Positions 56,616 through 64,000 of a stretch of 64,000 nucleotides of DNA are shown here, piece by piece; position 1 is the stretch's first letter, and every line of letters starts with the position of its first letter. The stretch is from UBA10205 sp035289625. GTDB lineage: Archaea > Iainarchaeota > Iainarchaeia > Iainarchaeales > Iainarchaeaceae. Both the position numbers and the translations under genes were made by a program. The DNA is taken from positions 15,914 through 79,913 of the forward strand of contig DATDWP010000006.1 of assembly GCA_035289625.1 (NCBI GenBank), written 5' to 3'. Under the pieces are notes generated by a model. That model had not been told where the DNA came from. It ran no database searches and worked only from the letters and a program-made list of their open reading frames with translations.

Positions 56616-58589
56616 TTAGTTATTCTGCGGCTCTTCTGCTTTCGGCTCTTTTTTTGTTTCATTCCACTGCACTGCAAAAAATGCAGCAATAATGATTATG
56701 ATAAGAACCCCAAGGGCAAGAGCGCTATCATTTAGCGCTGCAAACCCGGCCGAAATAAACCCGCCATTATTGCTAGGTGAGGGTGAAGCGCTCACCTGTG
56801 GCTGTTGTATTTGCTCAGTAGAATTATTTTGCAAAGCTACCCTTTGCACTTTTGTGTATTTTTGGACAAGTTCAGATCCATTGCTCTGCACCGAGTAAAA
56901 TACCCTGCCGTTTGAACTAAGGCCGTTTACTGCGCTAACCCTACTGCCTCTACTATTTGGGGCAAAAGTAAATCTATGAGGGCTAATTTGGGCATCCTCT
57001 GAAAACACTGTAACAGTGATCTCATTTTGTGTTGGGTTGTATAGTTCAAATTCAACAAAGCCTGACCCATTTTCCAAAAGCGCGCCCTCTTCAATATTTA
57101 GTTCAATTTCATTGAGGCTAATATTCGCACTCCCATTAACACTTACATTGAAATTATCAGAAATCACTGTGCAAGTGAACCCTGAAATATAATGTCCTTT
57201 TACTTTCAAATAAGCATTAGAGCTTCTATCTGAAAGTGATTCATCTGCAAAAACCTTCAAATTAATTGCTCCGCTCTGCCCTGCAAATAGGGTGCCGGAA
57301 TCTCTGCTAGCTTCTAGTGAAAAATCAGGGCTGCTTTCAATTGCTTCAATTGAATCTATCTTAAAATCCTCGCCTGCAAAATTTCTGAGGGCAAAATAAA
57401 CACTCTTCTCTTTTCCTGCAGCAATACTCAAATTCTGTGAAGAAATACTAAGCGCGCTACAATCTTTTGCAACGTGCTGGTCTTTTCCGTACTCGGTTTT
57501 TATTGTCCTATAATTCGTGTTTTCATTTGAATAATCCGTATAGCTGTTATCAAAGCTTTTTGAATAATTTGAAGTGCCCTTGTCGCTATACTCATAATTT
57601 CTATTATCGTAGTCATAGTTGTAATTCTTGTTATCATAATTTGAATAATTATAGTTCTTGTTTGAATAGTCAAAGCTTACTTCTTTCCACTCCTGTTGTG
57701 TTTCTTTTGCCTTAATGTATGCAACGCTTCCTTGTGTTTGTGGCTGGAGTGGCTTTTCATAAACTATTGTAGTTACTTGGGGCTTGTATACATTTACATT
57801 TATTTTTTGGAAAATATCTGATGGGGGGCAATATGTCCCGTCCCTAAAAGTCACGGCCCCTTTTATTTCAATTTCAACTATGCCTTTTGCTGAAGAATCG
57901 GCGTTTAGTTCGAACTGCACTTTTCCCTTTGAATTGTTTGCTACAACTCTATCAAATCTTATATTTGTTGCCTCGAGGCCGAAGTTGTCTGTTATCGATA
58001 CGTTCTCAACATCCATGTATTTTGGAGAAAAATTGTTCAAATAAATTGTAACCTGCTTACTCTTGTCCGCATCTATTGAAATTGTAGAACTTGAAAATTC
58101 TGCCTGGTCGCAAAACGCTTCCTGCACTGGCTGGAACTGCTGGCCAACAAGTGTTTGGCTAGAAGGGGGCAAATAATAATTGCCGTAATAGATAGGGGCA
58201 TAGGCGCTCATCCAATTTGGGTAATATGCCCAATTTCCTGAGTAATAATAATAGCTTGAAGGATAGTAGGTGTAATTTACAAAATCCGGGGCAAACCTAT
58301 AACTTGTATCGTAATAGAAGTCAGGGGCGTATGTGTATGCATCAAAACCGTACCAGCCTGAATTGTAATATGAATAATCTCCATGTGAATAGACCCTAAA
58401 AGGATAATCGAAATAATACTGGTCGCTATATGTGTAAGTGTAAGGGGTTGGCATGAATTGGTAGGAGTTGCCATAGAGAACTTCTATGTGGTAATCAGAG
58501 TCGCTATATCCTACGTAGAGCGAGGCGTGGGCAAAATTTAATGTGAAAAGAAATGTAATTGCTATCAAAAATGCTGTCAGGTGTTTCAT
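56616..58589 (-). CDS. Tyr-rich secreted protein anchored by a C-terminal TM helix
   Basis: 657 residues from ATG 58587-58589 (SD AGGAGC). The signal peptide is at about 1-22 (LTAFLIAITFLFTLNFAHA). Residues about 25-155 are extraordinarily Tyr-rich (DYSYYNSGWYGFDAYTYAPD, YYPSSYYYYSGNWAYYPNW). About 160-290 and 375-600 are beta-rich, CARDB/DUF-like repeats (SISIDADKSKQVTIYLNNFS, LSIAAGKEKSVYFALRNFAG). A second Tyr/Asn-rich repeat is at about 310-365 (KNYNYSNYDNKNYNYDYDNR). A TM helix ends it (LALGVLIIIIIAAFFAVQW) with a cytosolic tail. The family is unknown; it is probably a surface or adhesion protein. Confidence 0.82.
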   Translation of the reverse strand: MKHLTAFLIAITFLFTLNFAHASLYVGYSDSDYHIEVLYGNSYQFMPTPYTYTYSDQYYFDYPFRVYSHGDYSYYNSGWYGFDAYTYAPDFYYDTSYRFAPDFVNYTYYPSSYYYYSGNWAYYPNWMSAYAPIYYGNYYLPPSSQTLVGQQFQPVQEAFCDQAEFSSSTISIDADKSKQVTIYLNNFSPKYMDVENVSITDNFGLEATNIRFDRVVANNSKGKVQFELNADSSAKGIVEIEIKGAVTFRDGTYCPPSDIFQKINVNVYKPQVTTIVYEKPLQPQTQGSVAYIKAKETQQEWKEVSFDYSNKNYNYSNYDNKNYNYDYDNRNYEYSDKGTSNYSKSFDNSYTDYSNENTNYRTIKTEYGKDQHVAKDCSALSISSQNLSIAAGKEKSVYFALRNFAGEDFKIDSIEAIESSPDFSLEASRDSGTLFAGQSGAINLKVFADESLSDRSSNAYLKVKGHYISGFTCTVISDNFNVSVNGSANISLNEIELNIEEGALLENGSGFVEFELYNPTQNEITVTVFSEDAQISPHRFTFAPNSRGSRVSAVNGLSSNGRVFYSVQSNGSELVQKYTKVQRVALQNNSTEQIQQPQVSASPSPSNNGGFISAGFAALNDSALALGVLIIIIIAAFFAVQWNETKKEPKAEEPQNN

Positions 58590-58838
58590 CAAAAATGCTC
58601 CTGTACTAATTGCGTACTACCAACTATTTAAATGTTGTTCTTTATTAACGGGACTTAGTTATTCTTATTTGTCCTAAAATTCGCGCGAAAACGAAGGAAA
58701 AGCCCTACTATTTTAGATTTTCTAAGTAATTATTAGATTAACTTGCTATTATTTAGCCTTCATTTGTAGGGTAGAGTCATAAAGTGCATTATTTTGGCAA
58801 TTTGAGTCATTTTAATAAAAAAGCCAAAAATTTAGATT
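58590..58838. promoter_or_regulatory. Promoter of the Tyr-rich gene and 3' flank of rtcB
   Basis: This is a 249-nt gap. ATTTAAATAG on the minus strand (58624-58634) is TATA-like, about 36 nt before the Tyr-rich gene ATG. The remaining AT-rich stretch to the rtcB stop shows no gene, tRNA or strong hairpin. Confidence 0.45.
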
Positions 58839-60334
58839 TTACCCCTTTACATTTCCTACAGGGCGAAGCGAAAACACTTTTTTGGAAATTCCTATTTCAT
58901 CCATTGTTTTTATCACTTCGCTAATGTCCTTATAGGCAATTCCTGCTTCTTCGGCAAGCCCTGCATATGAAGCAGATTTTACATAAATCCCTTTTTTTTC
59001 CATCTCGCGCTGCAACTGCTCTCCCTTTACAAGTTGCTTTGCTTTTGTGCGAGACATTGTCCTTCCTGACCCGTGCATTGTACTTCCAAATGTCTCATCC
59101 ATTGCTTTTTGTGTTCCCACGCACACATAGCTCCCTGTTTCCATTGACCCGCCAACAATAACAGGCTGGCCGGTTTTTCTAAAAATCGGGGCAAGCTCAT
59201 CTTGTCCGGGGCCATAACTTCGTGTAGATCCCTTGCGGTGCACCACTAGTTTTTTCATTTTCCCGTCAACTTTGTGCTTTTCCACTTTTGCAATGTTGTG
59301 CGCCACATCATAAATTAAATTCATCTCCATTTCCTCTGCACTTTTTTTGAAAACCTTTTCAAAAACTTTCCTCACATTGTGCGTTATTACTTGCCTATTT
59401 GCAAATGCATTATTTGCAGCACATGCCATTGCGCTATAGTACTTGCGTCCTTCTTCACTATTGAATGGAGCGCAGGCAAGCTCCCTATCCTTTACTTTCA
59501 AATCATACTTTTCCATTACAGGGCCAAATTCTTTCAAATAATCAGTTGCAATCTGGTGCCCGGCTCCTCGCGAGCCGCAGTGGACCATAATCATTACCTG
59601 CCCATCATCAAATACGCCGAATTTATTTGCAATTTCACTATTGTAAATTTCTGCTGCATGGATTACCTGCACTTCCAGATAATGGTTTCCAGAGCCTAGC
59701 GTTCCAAGTTGGTTCATGCTTCTGCCAATCGCTTTTTCAGAAACATTTTTCGAATCAGCCCCCGCAATTTTGCCTTTCTCTTCAATATGGTCAATGTCCT
59801 CTTTCCACGCATACCCCTTCTCAACGCACCACTTCGCCCCCTGCTCCATTACATCAATTACTTCTCTTCGTGAAAGCCTAATAGTGCCCTTAACTCCGAC
59901 TCCAGCCGGAACACTTTCAAATAAATTATTCACAATTTCGTGAATTTTTGGCTGCACCTCTTTGTAGTTGAGATTTGTTTTTATGAGGCGCATGCCGCAA
60001 TTGATATCAAAACCGCAAATTCCCGGACTTACTATTCCTTCGTCTGCATCAAACGCCGCAACTGCCCCGACAGGCGCACCGTTAAGGGAGAACAAAACAT
60101 AAATATAAAGTGCTTACGTTCCTAACCCCAATGCGCGTCAGGCATGGCGAGTGAATACTTCTGAATTCCGGGCAAACAGGCAACATTTGTAACCTGATCA
60201 AATACCCCTTCATCCATATTGGCAAACAGATTTTCAGTGGCATAAATTCTTGCGGGAGCTTGCATTCCTTTTTTTTCAGTTTCAGGAATTTCCCATACAT
60301 TTTTGGAAATCTGTTCTGCTTTGTATTTTTTCAT
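58839..60334 (-). CDS. rtcB: tRNA-splicing RNA ligase RtcB, split by a 41-nt candidate intron
   Basis: 3'-phosphate RNA ligase joining tRNA exons. Exon 1 (60124-60334) starts MKKYKAEQISKNVWEIPETE and ends at MPDAHWG plus one base. Exon 2 (58839-60082) resumes at ACGGT. Joined, they encode 484 aa with the unbroken motif HWGYGAPVGAVAAFDADEG, the normal RtcB length. Catalytic residues are present: DINCG (Mn-binding Cys), GSGNHYLEVQ, HCGSRGAGHQ, YDVAHNIAK, HRKGSTR and GTMHGSGR with the guanylated His. Without removal of 60083-60123, translation stops at TAG right after HWG. SD GGAGGTGA precedes the ATG. The alternatives are a real insertion mutation or an assembly error. Confidence 0.93.
60083..60123 (-). 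other. Candidate bulge-helix-bulge intron in rtcB mRNA
   Basis: The 41-nt insertion is flanked by exon sequence that pairs: outer helix GCGCAUU/GGUGCGC (7 bp, two G-U), central helix GGGG/CCCU (4 bp, one G-U), inner helix GGAAC/GUUCU (5 bp, one G-U) capped by an AU-rich loop. The bulges are UUA on the 5' strand and UAAC on the 3' strand. Cutting after the second base of each bulge (UU^A and UA^AC) removes exactly 41 nt and gives GGU UAC GGU, restoring Tyr-Gly of HWGYG and the frame. The structure is near-canonical (one bulge of 4 instead of 3 nt). Confidence 0.8.
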
Positions 60335-60409
60335 TTTGTGCTCTTCACCTCCACACCGGCAATCAGGTCTAAATTGGTTTTTAAACGCTAAGTGCTCGAA
60401 TCAATTTGA
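60335..60409. promoter_or_regulatory. Shared promoter region of rtcB and the LAGLIDADG gene
   Basis: GGTTTTTAAACG at 60377-60388 is an almost symmetric TATA-like box usable in both directions. It lies about 22 nt before the endonuclease ATG and about 43 nt before the rtcB ATG. The rtcB side has SD GGAGGTGA, indicating a short leader. No hairpin stands out. Confidence 0.5.
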
Positions 60410-61297
60410 ATGGAAAAGGTTATAACTGTTGACGAGAATCTGGCTTCAATTCATGCTTATTTATGTGCAGATGGCTATTTTACAAGCGGTAAGCTGTCAA
60501 GCAAACACAAGTATTACGTCATGGCATTGCGCAACACAAACCAAGTTTTATTAACCGATTTCCAGGCAAAGTTTAACCGAGTTTTTGGAATAGTTCCAAA
60601 AATATATGCTGGAAGCAGATCTATAGTACACAATAAAGAACTATATTTTTTGATAAAGCGTGCATTCACTTCTTTTTATAGCAATGAATGGAACTTTCCT
60701 GCAGATGTTTTTACTACTAGGGCTCTGAAAGCAGCATGGCTTAGGACAATATTTGACTGTGAAGGATGGGTTACGGGGGAAGAGGATCGGGAAATAGGAT
60801 TGGAAATGATAAACTTGTCCGGGGTGCTTAGGATAAAAAAATTACTTGAAGAGTTTGAAATCCCAGTGATATTTAAGATTAAGAAGAATGGTAAAATTTT
60901 CCGGCTTAATATTTTTGGAAAAGAAAATTTCATAAAGTTTCAAAACCAAATTGGGTTTTTGCATCCCCGAAAGAAGCTGAAGCTTCAAGAGGTTATAGAT
61001 TCTTATGTATCTTACGAGTGGATTTTTCCTGAAGATAAAGAGCTTCTTTCTAACTTTATAATTGGCAAGCTAAAAGAGAAACTCAGTAAATCCCGGTTAG
61101 ATTCAAGAAAACGCATTCGCATATGTTCATGCAGGAAAAGTAATTTGGAAAAACTTCACCTGTATATAAAGGAGTTTTATAATGTTGAATCAATAGTTTC
61201 TGATACAATGTTTAGTGGTATAGGGGTGCCCTATTTTGAATTATCAATAAATAAAAAATCAAGTGTAGAAAAAATTAAATCTCTCTTAGGGTTCTAA
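60410..61297 (+). CDS. LAGLIDADG homing endonuclease, free-standing
   Basis: 295 residues with two LAGLIDADG-type motifs: IHAYLCADGYF near residues 13-23 and LRTIFDCEGWVTG near 112-124, so a monomeric two-repeat enzyme. Each motif is followed by a beta-rich DNA-binding half (KYYVMALRNTNQVLLTDFQA; EMINLSGVLRIKKLLEEFEI). The acidic residue of each motif (D, E) is present, so it may be active. It lies between archease and rtcB on the opposite strand and overlaps the archease 3' end by 4 nt. It is not inside the rtcB intron. Intein splicing motifs are absent. Confidence 0.9.
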   Translation: MEKVITVDENLASIHAYLCADGYFTSGKLSSKHKYYVMALRNTNQVLLTDFQAKFNRVFGIVPKIYAGSRSIVHNKELYFLIKRAFTSFYSNEWNFPADVFTTRALKAAWLRTIFDCEGWVTGEEDREIGLEMINLSGVLRIKKLLEEFEIPVIFKIKKNGKIFRLNIFGKENFIKFQNQIGFLHPRKKLKLQEVIDSYVSYEWIFPEDKELLSNFIIGKLKEKLSKSRLDSRKRIRICSCRKSNLEKLHLYIKEFYNVESIVSDTMFSGIGVPYFELSINKKSSVEKIKSLLGF

Positions 61298-61713
61298 ATA
61301 TCAACCACCACGGTTGCGCTAAATTGCCCATTTTCTTTTTTTATTTCAAACATGTGCATTGTAATTGCCTTCACATCATTTCGCAAATTCTGCCTGCCGA
61401 TTTTTTCCAAAGTGTCCCCGCCGCATTGAGCTTGCATTTTATTTTGTGAAATTTTCACTTTAAAATTTTTGAACAAAATCCCATCAACATCTTTTATGTA
61501 GACAAGTTCTTCTAAAAAGTTGTACAAAAGTTCCTGTTCATTTTTTCCCTCCATAATAATTTCACGTTGCACTTTTAGCGAAATTTTCTGTAGGTCTGCC
61601 ATTGTTTCAGTAAGGGCAAGGCCAGAGTTTTCAAAGAGCTCTTCAACGGTTTTGCCGTGAGCGCGAAAGGCAATGTCTGCTATTGCAACATTTTCTAGGA
61701 ATTCGTATTTCAT
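61294..61713 (-). CDS. Archease, RtcB cofactor
   Basis: 139 residues: MKYEFLENVAIADIAFRAHG, KTVEELFENSGLALTETMAD and the metal-binding C-terminus VKAITMHMFEIKKENG. Archease promotes RtcB guanylation and multiple turnover (established). The usual DH pair appears as IAD-IAFRAHG, so metal ligands should be checked. It is transcribed toward rtcB on the same strand with the endonuclease gene inserted between them, which suggests an ancestral archease-rtcB operon. Confidence 0.93.
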   Translation of the reverse strand: MKYEFLENVAIADIAFRAHGKTVEELFENSGLALTETMADLQKISLKVQREIIMEGKNEQELLYNFLEELVYIKDVDGILFKNFKVKISQNKMQAQCGGDTLEKIGRQNLRNDVKAITMHMFEIKKENGQFSATVVVDI

Positions 61714-61763
61714 CAAATAGTTGTTCCTTAAAAACCTTTAAATATGGTAATTTAGGGGTTTTA

Positions 61764-62921
61764 TCAGTTGGGTACATGCCCGAATTTCATTTGTATTTGC
61801 CCCGGAGCTGTAAGTTCTTGGGAGTCCGCATCATATATTGCCCACAAAAAATTGACTCCAGTTGCAGTTTGGTCAATTGGCCCGTCTGCGCTTGCGCCAT
61901 TCCATCCTTGCAATGTAATTTTATACTTTGCATTGTAAGGCTCAATTCCCCATCTAGGCCAATCAGATGCTGTTATTTCCTCAACACTCCAGTTCCCAGA
62001 CCCTGTTCCATATATCCAGCTTCTGTCCGCATTGAGATATAACAAAATTATGCTGGACGTTTCCATGGCGCTGCTGCCCCCAGCATCATAATAAGCATAT
62101 TTTGAATACGCCCTCCATTTGCCTGGCAAGAGCGCAGTCGGATCAGATAGCTCTAATGCGTTTTGGCTATCTGCCACTGGCGCATCTCCCTCAATATCAG
62201 TTTGGCCTGCGGAATTGCTTATTTGCTCCTGTCCTGGGGCCGTGTTTTGCCCAGAGGATATGTCCTCTCCCTGTACAATTTCCTCTTTCGGGGCTTTAAA
62301 CGGGATCTGCCTGATTGATGTTTTGGTAATTTCATAAGATTTTATCATTTCATCAACAATGCCGATGTACTTGTCAAAATTCTTCTGTTCGGAAAGGAAT
62401 GTTATCTGGTGCCCATAATTTTCACTGTCCACAATCCAGACATTTATTGCCTGCATTTTTTCCCCATCTATTGTTGCAGTGTAGATAATTTTGTTTGCAA
62501 CAAGCCCCGAAATTCCGGGTATCTCAACACTAGTGCCTTCAATCGTCGCTATGTCAGGAAGGCCACTTGCAATATCAACAAATGAGGAAGTAGTGTAATC
62601 CTGTATTTTTACAGGTTCGTTTCCGAGGTATTGGATAGAAATATTCAGGCTCTCTGTAAAAGTGTCAGAATCATTTTCCTGCGGGCTGATAAACAACACA
62701 ACAATTCCATTCTCCCCGACCATCTGCTTGGTCCACGTGCTTGGGTATTTCATTTTTATTCCATAGTCGGTGTCTTCAAAGGCAAGGAACCCGTCTGCGG
62801 AATTTCCCTGCAGGCTTTGCCCTGCCTTGAAATTGCATCCGGAGATTGCAATTATTGCAATGAGCATAACGGCTGCAACTGCAACATTTGGGCCATTTGT
62901 AATTTTTTTTCCAATGTGCAT
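61764..62921 (-). CDS. Lipoprotein with a PsbP/DcrB-like domain
   Basis: 385 residues. The N-terminal hydrophobic segment VAVAAVMLIAIIAISGC ends in a lipobox-like ISGC. A domain at about 45-200 (DYGIKMKYPSTWTKQMVGEN, GISGLVANKIIYTATIDGEK, YGHQITFLSEQKNFDKYIGI) resembles the PsbP/DcrB fold. A second beta-rich domain at about 265-385 (LLPGKWRAYSKYAYYDAGGS, WPRWGIEPYNAKYKITLQGW) resembles lipocalin-like expression-response domains. Function is unknown. The protein encoded by the next plus-strand gene shares the first domain. Confidence 0.8.
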   Translation of the reverse strand: MHIGKKITNGPNVAVAAVMLIAIIAISGCNFKAGQSLQGNSADGFLAFEDTDYGIKMKYPSTWTKQMVGENGIVVLFISPQENDSDTFTESLNISIQYLGNEPVKIQDYTTSSFVDIASGLPDIATIEGTSVEIPGISGLVANKIIYTATIDGEKMQAINVWIVDSENYGHQITFLSEQKNFDKYIGIVDEMIKSYEITKTSIRQIPFKAPKEEIVQGEDISSGQNTAPGQEQISNSAGQTDIEGDAPVADSQNALELSDPTALLPGKWRAYSKYAYYDAGGSSAMETSSIILLYLNADRSWIYGTGSGNWSVEEITASDWPRWGIEPYNAKYKITLQGWNGASADGPIDQTATGVNFLWAIYDADSQELTAPGQIQMKFGHVPN

Positions 62922-63142
62922 GTTCTCAAATCTGTTTTTGTAGTTTTTGATTTATGGTTTTGATGTTAATAAAGCTATCTTAGCGCCTGGATTGCTGTCT
63001 TGTCCCGAATTAATGTCTTGGTAAAATAGCTTCTGGGGAACCTGCTGACAAAAATGTAGGAAGCGGACAGTGTGCCATTTTTTGGCTTTTTCGAAACCCG
63101 CTTTATGGGAAGACTTTTATATGCCCTGGGCGTATTTTGTTC
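62922..63142. promoter_or_regulatory. Divergent promoter region of two lipoprotein genes
   Basis: In this gap of about 220 nt, CTTTTATATG at 63114-63123 is a TATA box 20-29 nt before the plus-strand ATG (63143). On the minus strand the region next to 62922 is AT-rich (CATAAATCAAAAAC, about 62942-62956). No gene is seen in the middle. Confidence 0.45.
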
Positions 63143-63826
63143 ATGAAATTAAATTTTTTGCTTGCTGCAGGTGTATTAATTTTGCTGTTTGCATTGGGTT
63201 GTGTTAATAGCGCGCCGCAAGATGCGCAACAGGATATTTTGCCAACAAGTGCTAACCAAACAACAAATGCGGGGAGTGGCGACAATACAAAAATAGCTGG
63301 CAAAGTAGGCCTTACGCCCTTTGAGGGTTCATTTGCGCCCTGCACCATTCAGCCCTTTATAGGGGAAAAGGCCGCATTTTCCGATGAGGGCGTTGCATAC
63401 AGATTCAGCTACCCTATTGGGTGGGCTTGGGAAATCTTTTTAGAGCAAGTCAGCGTGTATCCAACAGAAAACCAGCTCCCAAGCATTTCAATCGGAACCG
63501 ATTCACTGCCAGGGGGGGTTGAAACAACCCTTGAAAACTATGACGCTTACAGGATAAACAAAAGGCTCAAAGAGGACTCCGGAATACTCGAGCTTGATGA
63601 AACCTGCTCAACTGCCATTTTTGGGGCCACTGCGCACCAAATAATTTATACAGATATTCCCGATGCCGAACTTGTGGATGAACCTGATATGCACATAAAG
63701 ACTCTGGAAATTTGGGCAGAAAAGGGTGGGAAAATATACTTAGTTTCCGCAACTGCAAGGGCAAAGGACTTTGATGGCATCATCCCTGGGTTTAATTTGA
63801 TAGTAAGTTCCCTTGAGCTTAATTGA
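63143..63826 (+). CDS. Lipoprotein with a PsbP/DcrB-like domain
   Basis: 227 residues from ATG 63143. The signal segment LLAAGVLILLFALGC ends in a lipobox-type LGC. A Ser/Thr/Asn-rich linker leads to a domain (VAYRFSYPIGWAWEIFLEQV, TAIFGATAHQIIYTDIPDAE, GGKIYLVSATARAKDFDGII) similar in layout to the first domain of the divergent lipoprotein. The two are probably related by duplication. Function is unknown. Confidence 0.78.
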   Translation: MKLNFLLAAGVLILLFALGCVNSAPQDAQQDILPTSANQTTNAGSGDNTKIAGKVGLTPFEGSFAPCTIQPFIGEKAAFSDEGVAYRFSYPIGWAWEIFLEQVSVYPTENQLPSISIGTDSLPGGVETTLENYDAYRINKRLKEDSGILELDETCSTAIFGATAHQIIYTDIPDAELVDEPDMHIKTLEIWAEKGGKIYLVSATARAKDFDGIIPGFNLIVSSLELN

Positions 63827-63923
63827 ATTTAAAACTTAGAGTCGGCTTTATTTGTAAATACCTGACTTCGCCACTTTGAGAATCAGATAAAGGTTACCTG
63901 CTGCAAATGTATTTGGTGATAAA

Positions 63924-64000
63924 ATGCAGCAGAATGTAACCTTCAGTATAGGAAGTATCGGAATAGTGGATAAAATTAACGGAAAATATGGGGTTCTCGA
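63924..64000 (+). CDS. Start of an unknown gene running off the window
   Basis: ATG 63924-63926 has an SD (GGTGAT) 4 nt upstream and an open frame to the window end (MQQNVTFSIGSIGIVDKING, then KYGVL). Twenty-five codons are too few to assign a family. Confidence 0.5.
   Translation, partial: MQQNVTFSIGSIGIVDKINGKYGVL

Noticed and set aside
58839..60334. rtcB interruption as an intein or a simple frameshift
   Set aside because: The insertion is 41 nt, far too short for an intein, and lacks intein ends. A single indel does not explain it, because 41 extra bases with paired flanks separate two perfectly matching halves. An assembly artefact is not excluded without reads.
1..64000. CRISPR arrays, rRNA genes and replication origins
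   Set aside because: No regularly spaced direct repeats, rRNA signatures or origin repeat clusters were seen. The short palindromes in the ribosomal gaps are not regularly spaced.

Overview
The window looks like a piece of an archaeal chromosome, most likely from a small-genome (DPANN-type) lineage. It carries the archaeal ribosomal-protein supercluster in archaeal gene order with the eukaryote-type proteins (eS4, eS6, eS24, eS28, eS31, eL14, eL18, eL19, eL24, eL32, eL34), the RNA polymerase subunits RpoD, RpoE and RpoN, Spt4, aIF2-gamma, aIF5B, SUI1, RNase P subunit Rpp29, a Kae1/Sua5 pair, TrmB and DUF106. Start regions show either Shine-Dalgarno (SD) sequences (GGAGG/GGTGA) or TATA boxes about 20-45 nt upstream of the start codon. 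The phylum cannot be settled from sequence reading alone.

Layout, left to right. (1) 1-3.8 kb: dnaJ (cut by the window edge), dnaK and grpE on the minus strand, facing a winged-helix regulator. (2) 3.9-6.8 kb: accessory genes: a GNAT acetyltransferase, an RHH/MazF-like toxin-antitoxin pair, a frameshifted RelE-like toxin with remnants of an antitoxin and perhaps a transposase, and two unknown proteins. (3) 6.8-23.8 kb, minus strand: t6A genes, then a translation/transcription superoperon from uL7Ae-family eL8 down to eS31; GluRS, a 51-aa protein and TrmB; then uS2, RpoN, uS9, uL13, eL18, an intron-containing tRNA-Leu(UAA) and RpoD. (4) 23.9-44.5 kb: the alpha/spc/S10 block from uL3 to uS11, interrupted between secY and DUF106 by a secreted DsbA-like protein and an AbiE-type toxin-antitoxin pair. 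(5) 44.8-58.6 kb: a Fic protein and a cell-surface region: a 2482-residue secreted protein, a YfhO/GT-C-like membrane protein, a GT2 glycosyltransferase and a Tyr-rich surface protein. (6) 58.8-64 kb: rtcB, a LAGLIDADG endonuclease, archease, two lipoproteins and the start of one more gene.

The most striking observation is that rtcB, which encodes the ligase that joins tRNA exons, is interrupted by a 41-nt insertion containing an in-frame stop. The flanks fold into a bulge-helix-bulge-like structure. Cutting after the second base of each bulge restores the conserved HWGYG motif and a 484-aa RtcB. If real, this is a splicing-endonuclease intron in the mRNA of the ligase needed to splice it. 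It sits beside a homing-endonuclease gene and archease (the RtcB cofactor), in a window that also holds an intron-containing tRNA.

The second striking observation is that the otherwise tightly packed ribosomal operons contain seven gaps of about 84-147 nt (before Fcf1, eL24, eS28, rpoN, uS13, uL22 and uS19). These hold recurring palindromic elements of two families. Some place the SD inside a hairpin with compensatory base changes, and several gaps are nearly filled by a small ORF.
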